A stretch of DNA of 5,542 nucleotides, taken from the NCBI GenBank assembly GCA_031277155.1, contig JAITMW010000004.1, positions 1 to 5,542 of the forward strand. Reading direction: 5' to 3'. Position numbers and translations under genes: made by a program. Below the pieces are notes generated by a model. That model searched no databases. It saw only the letters and a list, made by a program, of their open reading frames with translations, and was not told the origin of the DNA. Below, piece after piece: positions 1 to 5,542 of the stretch (positions within the stretch are counted from its first letter, which is position 1; every line of letters begins with the position of its first letter). This DNA comes from Clostridiales bacterium. GTDB taxonomy: Bacteria; Bacillota; Clostridia; Lachnospirales; WRAX01.

Positions 1-1062
1 GTATCGCGGGTCGTGGCGGGGCGAGTCAGTCAACCTATACTGGAATGTTGCTTGCTTTCCGCGTCAAACGATGTTTTTAAGCTGATGGCCAATGATATGG
101 AAATGGCCATAGAGACCAAGGGGCTTGAGGCCGAGGTGCTGGAAAACGGCGCTGTGGCCTTGGATTCTCGCGTGTTTTTTGATATTGTGCGGCGGCTGCC
201 GGGCGACAGTGTTGAAGTTTACGCGGACGACAAAAATCTTGCTGTGATAAAGTCCGGCAAATCCGAATACAAAATATTGGGGATGAATCCCGAGGAATTT
301 CCGGCACTGCCGGAAATTGAAAAGGAGCAAAGTTATAGCCTGCCGGCACCTGAGCTTAAAGACATGATAAGGCAGACCATATTTTCCGTGTCCCAGGATA
401 TTTCCAAACCCGTGATGTGCGGGGCTCTGCTGGAAATTGATAAAAACTGCGCAAAGATGGTGACTGTGGACGGCTTTAGGATATCCTTGCGAAAACTTGA
501 CTTTGAAAACAGCGGCAAAGACGCAAAAGTCGTGATACCCGGCAAAACCTTAAACGAAATAGGCAAGATTTTGCCTGTGGACGCAAATTGTGTCACGTCG
601 CTTTATATCACGGACAAGCATGTTTTGTTTGATTTGGAAAACTGTATTGTGGTGTCGCGTCTGCTGGAAGGCGAATTTATAAAATATGATAATATGTTTA
701 CCAAGGAGACCGAGACCACCGTCAATGTGGACCGCAGAGACCTTTTGGGCTGTATAGAGCGCGCCACGCTGATTTCTAAGGATTCTAAAAAGAGCCCGGT
801 GAAGCTGAAGCTGGCTGACGGCCGCGTAGAAGTGACGTCCAACACCGAAATGGGGGCATCCTACGAGGAAATTGATGTGGAGCAGGACGGCACAGACCTG
901 GAAATTGCCTTCAACCCGCGATACCTTACGGATGTGTTGAAAGTGCTGGATTATGAGCGCATTGCCATGGAATTTAGCACGGCGCTTTCGCCATGCGTCA
1001 TCAAAGTCGAAGGCAGCGAGGATTATAAATATTTGGTGCTGCCGCTGCGGCTGAGGGGTTAG
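1..1062 (+). CDS. dnaN: DNA polymerase III beta subunit (sliding clamp), 5'-truncated by window edge
   Basis: This gene encodes the ring-shaped clamp that encircles DNA, tethers DNA polymerase III and recruits other repair and replication proteins. The frame is open from base 1 (VSRVVAGRVSQPILECCLL), which matches the usual beta-clamp segment around residues 17-35. The true start therefore lies about 16 codons before the window, and the GTG at 13 is an internal valine. The visible 353 residues fit a family length near 370. Recognisable pieces are the EEFPALP segment after the first domain, the VDGFRISLRK segment of the middle domain (the family's 'DG.RL' motif), and the C-terminal end YKYLVLPLRLRG, which resembles the family's Y.VLPMRL ending. 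recF follows after 15 bases on the same strand, so co-transcription is likely. The identification is secure; only the N-terminus is unseen. Confidence 0.96.
   Translation, partial: VSRVVAGRVSQPILECCLLSASNDVFKLMANDMEMAIETKGLEAEVLENGAVALDSRVFFDIVRRLPGDSVEVYADDKNLAVIKSGKSEYKILGMNPEEFPALPEIEKEQSYSLPAPELKDMIRQTIFSVSQDISKPVMCGALLEIDKNCAKMVTVDGFRISLRKLDFENSGKDAKVVIPGKTLNEIGKILPVDANCVTSLYITDKHVLFDLENCIVVSRLLEGEFIKYDNMFTKETETTVNVDRRDLLGCIERATLISKDSKKSPVKLKLADGRVEVTSNTEMGASYEEIDVEQDGTDLEIAFNPRYLTDVLKVLDYERIAMEFSTALSPCVIKVEGSEDYKYLVLPLRLRG
296..318. repeat. 23-base near-perfect palindrome within dnaN
   Basis: The arms AATTTCCGGCA (296-306) and TGCCGGAAATT (308-318) are exact reverse complements around a single C at 307. 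It lies in the codons for the conserved EEFPALPEI stretch of the clamp. A shorter palindrome TGCCGGCA, sharing the same core, follows at 341-348. No function is known to me; it may be a codon coincidence. Confidence 0.6.
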
Positions 1063-1077
1063 GGGATTTCTTGAATA

Positions 1078-2178
1078 ATGCATATACAAAGGGTTGTTCT
1101 GCGGAATTTTAGGAATATTGCCGCCGCGGATATAGAGCTTGCGACCGGCGCAAATATTCTTTACGGCGAAAACGCGCAGGGCAAGACAAATTTTTTGGAA
1201 TCCATATATTTTTGTGCAACGGGCAGGTCTCATCGCACCGGGCGGTTTCGAGACCTGGTTATGCTGTCCGAAAAAGAGGCGGCCATCAAAATTGTGACGC
1301 AAGGCCAAACCGGGGCCGTGGATGAAATTCGTATGGAAATCAAGCCGGAGGGGAAGTTTTCGGCGATAAACGGCCTGCCCATACGCAAATTGGGCGAGCT
1401 TTACGGCCGCCTGTCCGTGGTGGTTTTTTCGCCGGAGGATTTGTCCCTGGTGAAAGCCGGGCCGGCAGGGCGCCGCCGTTTTTTGGATATGGAGCTTTGC
1501 CAACTGTATCCCGCGTATTATCACGATTTGCGCATGTATCACAAGGTGTTGCAGCAGCGGAACAGCTTGCTGAGAGAGGCGGGCGGAGGCGCCGGCCTTT
1601 ACGAGACCTTGGATGTGTGGGACGAGCAATTGGCGGAATATGGAAACAAGATAATGTGGGCGCGTCACAATTTTATAGAGAGGCTTGGGCGCATTGCCGC
1701 CGAAAATCAGCGCAATATCACAGGCGGACGGGAAAACTTGGAGATATTATATGACAGGGACGTGAACGAAAGCGAATTTCTTGCCGCCCTGAAGAAAAAG
1801 CGCCCCGCGGACATCCTGCGCGGCACCACGTCCTCCGGCATACACAGGGATGATTTGGAATTTCGTATAAATGGGGAAATTGGGCGCAGCTTTGCCTCGC
1901 AGGGGCAGCAGCGCACGGCGGTTTTGGCTGTAAAAATGGCCGAAATTGAGATTGTGCGGCAGGAAAAGGGGTATCCCCCCGTGCTGCTGTTGGATGATGT
2001 GCTTTCAGAATTGGACGAGGGCCGCCAAAACTATCTTTTGAACAGCATTGATGGCTTGCAGACCATAATCACGTCTACGGGGGCGGAAAACGCCACGGGC
2101 GGATATTCGCGCAAAGAGGGCGCAAGGGTTTTTGTTGTGAAAAACGGGGCGATATCGCCCGCGGCCAAAGAGGGCTAA
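1078..2178 (+). CDS. recF: DNA replication and repair protein RecF
   Basis: RecF is an SMC-like ATPase that acts with RecO and RecR to load RecA at single-strand gaps. The 366 residues match the family length (about 360-375). Visible motifs, in order: the N-terminal LRNFRNI strand; Walker A GENAQGKTN at residues 30-38; the SSGIHRDDL segment (family SAGPHRDDL) near 252-260; the ABC signature SQGQQRT at 274-280; and Walker B with D-loop, LLLDDVLSELD, at 303-313. The ATG at 1078 is the only sensible start, because a TGA stop lies in frame two codons upstream. A Shine-Dalgarno-like AGGGGA at 1061-1066 overlaps the dnaN stop, with 11 bases of spacing. The gene directly follows dnaN with no yaaA between them. 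Its TAA stop overlaps the stop of the convergent cls gene. Confidence 0.97.
   Translation: MHIQRVVLRNFRNIAAADIELATGANILYGENAQGKTNFLESIYFCATGRSHRTGRFRDLVMLSEKEAAIKIVTQGQTGAVDEIRMEIKPEGKFSAINGLPIRKLGELYGRLSVVVFSPEDLSLVKAGPAGRRRFLDMELCQLYPAYYHDLRMYHKVLQQRNSLLREAGGGAGLYETLDVWDEQLAEYGNKIMWARHNFIERLGRIAAENQRNITGGRENLEILYDRDVNESEFLAALKKKRPADILRGTTSSGIHRDDLEFRINGEIGRSFASQGQQRTAVLAVKMAEIEIVRQEKGYPPVLLLDDVLSELDEGRQNYLLNSIDGLQTIITSTGAENATGGYSRKEGARVFVVKNGAISPAAKEG
1224..1257. repeat. 8-base inverted repeat within recF
   Basis: CAGGTCTC (1224-1231) and GAGACCTG (1250-1257) are exact reverse complements 18 bases apart. A short inner pair, ACCG and CGGT (1237-1246), sits between them. It lies in the recF codons for the segment after Walker A (TGRSHRTGRFRDL). 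No T-run follows, so it is not a terminator. It is probably incidental. Confidence 0.4.
2140..2161 (-). terminator. Probable intrinsic terminator of the kinase-hydrolase-cls operon, inside recF
   Basis: Read on the - strand, this begins 14 bases after the cls stop. It is CGGGCG, loop ATAT, CGCCCCG (one C bulged), then TTTTT. Its core GGGCGATATCGCCC is a perfect 14-base palindrome at 2147-2160. A six-pair all-G/C stem followed directly by five Ts is the classical Rho-independent form. It lies wholly within the last codons of recF. The call is from the base pattern only, with no folding energy calculated. Confidence 0.55.
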
Positions 2179-3674
2179 AACAACACCGCAAACAGGCGCA
2201 TAAGGCTTTGGATGCATTTTTGGCGCCAGGGCCTGCGCAGCCATGTTTCAAGGTCAATCTCCTCGCAAAGGGCAAAGGTATCCGTGATATCTTTTTTTAT
2301 TTCGTCAAGCACGGGAGCATCGCATATCCACACGCCGTTTTCATAATGCAGATAAAAGCTGCGGAAATCCATGTTTATGGTGCCTATGACGGCATGTTCG
2401 TCGTCGCTGATGATGGTTTTGCAGTGGATAAATCCCGGCGTATATTCATAAATACGTACGCCCGCTTCCAGCAGGGTTTGATAATTGGACAATGTCACCA
2501 CATGCACAAGCCATTTGTCCCATATCTTGGGCACGATGATGCGCACATCGGTGCCGCCCTTTGCGGCCACGCGCAGGGCCTCCAGCATGGTTGGGTCCAC
2601 AATTAAATAAGGCGTTGTGATATAGATATATTTCTTGGCGGTGTAGAAAAACAGCTTGTATATGTATTTTGCTATATAATCGTCGTCCATCGGCTGGTCT
2701 GTGAAGGGCTGGAAAAATCCCGAAGCCGCAGCGGCGGACACAGCGGGGCGATATTTTTCGTAATCCGATTGCCCCTTGGTTTCCCCGTCCCACATCTGCA
2801 AAAAGGCCACTGTCAGGCTCCAAACGGCGTCACCTTCCATGCGTATGGCATTGTCCTTCCAATGGCCGTGCTTGGGAAAGGCGTTGATATATTCGTCCGC
2901 AAGGTTGGTGCCGCCCGTATAGCCGATATTGCCGTCAATCACGGCGATTTTCTGGTGGTTGCGATAATTGAAATAATATCCGGAGAAAAAGCCGTGTACG
3001 TCATTAAAGCGCAGAATCTGGATTTCTTGGGTCCTCAGTTTTTTTATGAGCTTGTCGGGAAAGGTCATGATGCTGCCGATGTCGTCCATCATAACGCGCA
3101 CCTCAACACCCTGGGCCGCCTTGCGCACCAAAATGTCCTGGATTTTGTCCCAAAGCTCTCCTTTGCTGATGATGAAATATTCCATAAAAATGAAACGCTC
3201 TGCGGCTTCCAGGTCGCGCAGCATTGCCTCAAATTGCAATTCGCCCAAAGGATAATATTGGCAATTGGTGTTGCTGTACAACGGCTGGCCTTTGCGGCCC
3301 AGATATCCCGCAATTCTTTTTCTGGCGGGGAAAGCCTGTCCCAAATTGGCGTAAACTTCGGGGTCTTTGTCCAAAAAGGTCATGCCGCGGGCCATGGATT
3401 TGCGAAATTCCCTGCCTCTGCCGCCAAAAATATCCGCGCGCGAAAATATGAGATATATAAACAGGCCCACAACGGGAAGCACCAGGACGACAATCACCCA
3501 TTTTATGGAATAGGGATTGTTTCTTTTGATGATGATATGGGCCACAGCCACCAGGGACAGCCAATATGCTATATCAAAAATTATCGGGATATGTACCCTA
3601 AGCGCAATGATGACCGCCGCCCAAAAGGTTATGGCTATAAGCCACGTAAGGGCAAACAGCATGGTTCTTAGCAT
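2175..3674 (-). CDS. cls: Cardiolipin synthase (phospholipase D superfamily)
   Basis: Bacterial cardiolipin synthases of this type join two phosphatidylglycerol molecules to give cardiolipin and glycerol at the cytoplasmic membrane. The 499-residue protein has three predicted membrane helices at about residues 5-26, 30-49 and 57-77. The last includes the Cls N-terminal pattern NPYSIKWVIVVLVLPVVGLF. Two catalytic HKD motifs follow: HQKIAVID at about 240 followed by GYTGGTNLADEY, and HCKTIISD at about 417 followed by GTINMDFRS. The start is placed at ATG 3674-3672 because AGGAG lies 5 bases upstream. An in-frame ATG at 3704 would add ten residues and run 22 bases into the preceding gene, without a good ribosome site. 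The gene is last in the kinase-hydrolase-cls operon, 8 bases after the hydrolase stop. Its TAG stop overlaps the recF stop. The family assignment is firm; substrate use is inferred from the family. Confidence 0.95.
   Translation of the reverse strand: MLRTMLFALTWLIAITFWAAVIIALRVHIPIIFDIAYWLSLVAVAHIIIKRNNPYSIKWVIVVLVLPVVGLFIYLIFSRADIFGGRGREFRKSMARGMTFLDKDPEVYANLGQAFPARKRIAGYLGRKGQPLYSNTNCQYYPLGELQFEAMLRDLEAAERFIFMEYFIISKGELWDKIQDILVRKAAQGVEVRVMMDDIGSIMTFPDKLIKKLRTQEIQILRFNDVHGFFSGYYFNYRNHQKIAVIDGNIGYTGGTNLADEYINAFPKHGHWKDNAIRMEGDAVWSLTVAFLQMWDGETKGQSDYEKYRPAVSAAAASGFFQPFTDQPMDDDYIAKYIYKLFFYTAKKYIYITTPYLIVDPTMLEALRVAAKGGTDVRIIVPKIWDKWLVHVVTLSNYQTLLEAGVRIYEYTPGFIHCKTIISDDEHAVIGTINMDFRSFYLHYENGVWICDAPVLDEIKKDITDTFALCEEIDLETWLRRPWRQKCIQSLMRLFAVLF
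2274..2298 (+). terminator. Possible intrinsic terminator of dnaN-recF, inside cls
   Basis: About 95 bases after the recF stop on the + strand: AAAGGTATC, loop CGT, GATATC, then seven Ts. The core stem has six pairs including one G-U, and three more A-T pairs can form with the first Ts. The stem is AT-rich and therefore weak. The same bases encode cls residues KKDITDT, so codon choice may explain the pattern. Confidence 0.33.
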
Positions 3675-3679
3675 AAATT

Positions 3680-3684
3680 CTCCT
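3680..3684 (-). promoter_or_regulatory. Ribosome binding site of cls (decides the start)
   Basis: On the - strand, AGGAG is followed by five bases (AATTT) and ATG at 3674-3672. This is the strongest Shine-Dalgarno near the cls N-terminus and selects this ATG over the one at 3704. Its AG and first G also form part of the hydrolase stop codon TAG (3685-3683), so ribosomes ending on the upstream gene sit over this site. Confidence 0.8.
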
Positions 3685-4498
3685 ATAGACACAGAATATT
3701 GCATATGGCATGATGGATGCCATCGTTGTCGTTGTCGAATGTGACATATTTTGCCTTACTTTTTACATAAGCATCTGCATTGCCCATTGCAACGCTGTTT
3801 TCATATGAGGACAGCATCTCTGTGTCATTGACATCATCGCCAAAGACGGCCAGCTCGCTTTTATCAAGGCCCAAAAACATCCGGATGCTTTCTGTGGAAT
3901 TCAGCTTATTAACAGACCCTGCCATTATCTGCATCACCCTGCCCTTGTCTGTCAAGTAAAGCTGCGCTGTGTCAAGGCATAGTTTTTCTAAATCCTCGAT
4001 GAGTTTTTTGTCAAGGGGGTCTACGGAATTAATTAAATCCGAATAAAAGACAAGTATTTTCACGGCGCGCAGACCCTTTGCCCGGTCAAGCGTCAAAATC
4101 TTGTCTTCGGACACGCCCCAACGCTGATGGCTCTCCGGCTGCAAAGGAAAACGAAAGGCGTGATTCTCATCCTCCAATTGCAAAGCGATATTTAAAGCAT
4201 CATATTGGCAAGCAAGTCTTATGATTTTTTGAACGACATCGCCGGAAATATAGGTGTAGGTTTTGTGGCCGCCCAATATCACACAACCGCCGTTATAATA
4301 TACGCCGCCATCAAAAAGCGACAGCGTGCCATCATCCCACAACAGCATTTTGCCTAAAAGCGGCGGTCGTGCGGTTGCTATATACAATTTTATGCCGTCT
4401 TTTTTGCACCTTTCAAGGGTCGCCCTTGTAATTGGGGATATTTTCCTTGCAGAATCCAATAAAGTGCCGTCCAAGTCGAAAAACAGTGCCTTTATCAA
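3683..4498 (-). CDS. Cof-type HAD-superfamily hydrolase (class IIB phosphatase)
   Basis: This is a cytoplasmic haloacid-dehalogenase-fold phosphatase; the family acts mostly on small phosphorylated metabolites such as sugar phosphates, and the substrate here cannot be read from sequence. The four HAD motifs are visible in 271 residues: motif I DLDGT with nucleophile D8 and acid D10; motif II T42 in IATARP; motif III Lys198 in SVNKLNS; motif IV GDDVND at 220-225 for magnesium binding. Between motifs II and III lies a long insert typical of a C2 cap. The ending MGNADAYVKSKAKYVT is characteristic of Cof proteins. The start is TTG at 4498-4496, preceded by a strong AAAGGAGG with 9 bases of spacing; no ATG or GTG is in frame nearby. 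The TTG overlaps the kinase TGA by four bases (TTGA), implying translational coupling. Sampled stretches are more AT-rich than the neighbouring genes. Confidence 0.92.
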   Translation of the reverse strand: MIKALFFDLDGTLLDSARKISPITRATLERCKKDGIKLYIATARPPLLGKMLLWDDGTLSLFDGGVYYNGGCVILGGHKTYTYISGDVVQKIIRLACQYDALNIALQLEDENHAFRFPLQPESHQRWGVSEDKILTLDRAKGLRAVKILVFYSDLINSVDPLDKKLIEDLEKLCLDTAQLYLTDKGRVMQIMAGSVNKLNSTESIRMFLGLDKSELAVFGDDVNDTEMLSSYENSVAMGNADAYVKSKAKYVTFDNDNDGIHHAICNILCL

Positions 4499-5542
4499 GC
4501 CATGCCGCCTCCTTTAGGAAAGCGCAGCATCATTGTTGTGCCGCGGCCAAGCTCGCTGGAGGCGTTAATTCTGCCGCCGTGGGCCTCCATAATTTCTTTT
4601 GCGATGGAAAGGCCCAGGCCCGTGCCGCCAAGCTCTCGGCTGCGGGCTTTGTCCACCCGGTAAAAGCGCTCGAAAACCTGCCGCAAATCTTCCTTAGGTA
4701 TGCCAATGCCGTTATCGGTGATATACACCATGTAAAACAGCCTGCTTTCGCGGATTTCCACCTCTGTTTTGGCGTCGTCCCCGCTATATCGAAAGGAATT
4801 GGTAATTATATTATCCAGCACCTGATTTATGCTCTCCGGGTCTATGTAGACATAGGCCGTGTTCAAATTGCTGACGAAGGCGATTTCTTTGTTCAGCTTT
4901 TCGCCGGAGATTTTGTGCTGGCGCACATTGGCAGTTACCAGCGCCACAAGGTCGGTGGTTTCAAAGTCAAATTCCATGCGATTGCTGTCAAAGCGGGACA
5001 ATTCCAGCAGGTCTTTGACAATGGTGGCCATGCGGTCCGCCTCGTTGTTTATAACCGACAAAAATTCGCTGCGCAAATTGGCGTCTTCCGCCGCGCCGTC
5101 CAGCAGGGTTTCCGCATAGCTTTTTATGGTGGTAAGGGGCGTGCGTATTTCGTGGGAGACAGTGGCCACAAAATCCTTGCGCATATTGTCCAGCAGCATA
5201 TGCCTTGTGATATCCTGAAAAACTATGATAACGCCCTGTGTGTGGTCATCCTGGCTTTTATACGGATTGAAATTGACATTGACATATTTGTCGCCCAAAT
5301 TGATTGTGCTGTCCTCCATATTGTCGATGGATTTGCCTTCGGGAAAATCTATGCCGATTTCGTCAAAAAGCTCATACATGCTCATGCGGCCGATGTTTTC
5401 AATGCCCAGCAGCTCCTCACAGGCATAATTGGAATGTATCAGCATCCCATTTTCGTCATATGCCAGCACGCCGTCGGACATGCTGTACATTATAATTTCC
5501 ATCTTATTTTTTTCGTTGGTTACGGCGGCCATGGTCTGCCCG
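4495..5542 (-). CDS. walK: WalK/VicK-like sensor histidine kinase, N-terminus beyond window edge
   Basis: This is a membrane sensor kinase that autophosphorylates a histidine and passes the phosphate to a response regulator; WalK proteins control cell-wall metabolism in Firmicutes. About 348 C-terminal residues are visible, open through the right edge (GQTMAAVTNEKNK, which looks like the end of a HAMP domain), so the ATG at 5532 is probably internal. Counting from that Met: a PAS domain at about 10-110 beginning MSDGVLAYDENG; H-box FVATVSHEIRTPL with phospho-acceptor H127 (codon 5152-5154); N-box QVLDNIITNSFRYS with N241 and N245; G1 DNGIGIP at 273-279; F-box FERFYRVDKARSR at about 287-299; G2 GGTGLGLS at 302-309. 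The spacing and wording resemble B. subtilis WalK closely. PhoR-type kinases share the architecture, so the WalK name is likely but not certain. The membrane and extracytoplasmic sensor part, and presumably the regulator gene, lie outside the window. Confidence 0.9.
   Translation of the reverse strand, partial: GQTMAAVTNEKNKMEIIMYSMSDGVLAYDENGMLIHSNYACEELLGIENIGRMSMYELFDEIGIDFPEGKSIDNMEDSTINLGDKYVNVNFNPYKSQDDHTQGVIIVFQDITRHMLLDNMRKDFVATVSHEIRTPLTTIKSYAETLLDGAAEDANLRSEFLSVINNEADRMATIVKDLLELSRFDSNRMEFDFETTDLVALVTANVRQHKISGEKLNKEIAFVSNLNTAYVYIDPESINQVLDNIITNSFRYSGDDAKTEVEIRESRLFYMVYITDNGIGIPKEDLRQVFERFYRVDKARSRELGGTGLGLSIAKEIMEAHGGRINASSELGRGTTMMLRFPKGGGMA
4508..4515 (-). promoter_or_regulatory. 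Ribosome binding site of the HAD hydrolase gene (decides the TTG start)
   Basis: On the - strand, AAAGGAGG lies 9 bases before TTG at 4498-4496. It is within the last codons of the kinase gene. An ATG between them (4503-4501) is in the kinase frame and is followed at once by GCT TGA, so it cannot start the hydrolase. The strong site supports the non-ATG start. Confidence 0.8.

Noticed and set aside
1063..1077. Possible regulatory site or small gene between dnaN and recF
   Set aside because: Only 15 bases separate the genes; beyond a Shine-Dalgarno-like AGGGGA there is no room for either.
550..1668. A 372-codon open frame on the - strand crossing the dnaN-recF junction
   Set aside because: It is antisense to two certain genes, its translation shows no domain, and it is rich in His, Gln and Arg, as expected of a shadow frame.
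2198..2221. GCAT...ATGC followed by ATTTTT just after recF as a recF terminator
   Set aside because: The stem has only four pairs with a ten-base loop, too weak; the hairpin at 2274-2298 is a better candidate.
2222..2238. GC-rich imperfect palindrome GGCGCCAGGGCCTGCGC near the 3' end of cls
   Set aside because: The symmetric centre leaves a one-base loop and a mismatch, and no T-run follows on either strand. It reads as ordinary codons of the RPWRQ segment.
2769..3671. A 300-codon open frame on the + strand opposite cls
   Set aside because: It is the mirror of the cls coding sequence. It has no recognisable motif or upstream ribosome site, and cls carries both HKD motifs.
1..5542. Mobile element, CRISPR array, tRNA/rRNA or defence system
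   Set aside because: No terminal repeats, regularly spaced repeats, cloverleaf-like segments, transposase or nuclease motifs were seen; nearly every base is assigned to five core-type genes.

Overview
The window is a gene-dense stretch of bacterial chromosome with five protein genes and no gap longer than about 15 bases. It suggests a Firmicute, most likely of class Clostridia. The evidence is the dnaN-recF pair, a WalK/VicK-type sensor kinase, a Cof-type HAD phosphatase, a three-helix Firmicute-style cardiolipin synthase, and strong AGGAG-type Shine-Dalgarno sites. The lineage call is an inference from protein style and gene order; no species can be named.

Left part, + strand (1-2178): the 3' nearly complete part of dnaN (DNA polymerase III sliding clamp; the first ~16 codons lie before the window), then recF 15 bases later. 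These are normally part of the dnaA-dnaN-recF-gyr cluster near the chromosomal origin. The small S4-domain gene (yaaA) that often sits between dnaN and recF in Firmicutes is absent. gyrB does not follow recF.

Right part, - strand (5542-2175): a tightly packed, probably translationally coupled operon read right to left. It holds a WalK-like sensor histidine kinase (N-terminal part outside the window), a Cof-type HAD hydrolase with a TTG start overlapping the kinase stop, and cardiolipin synthase, whose ribosome binding site overlaps the hydrolase stop. A response regulator gene is expected just outside the right edge. The layout links an envelope-sensing kinase to an enzyme of membrane lipid synthesis.

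The two transcription units converge with overlapping stop codons (CTAA, 2175-2178). Each gene appears to carry the other's transcription terminator inside its own 3' coding end: a GC-rich hairpin plus T5 for cls within recF, and an AT-rich hairpin plus T7 for recF within cls. A 23-base near-perfect palindrome inside dnaN is the most striking non-coding pattern. I see no mobile element, CRISPR, RNA gene or clearly novel system; this is mostly core-genome sequence with an unusual local arrangement.
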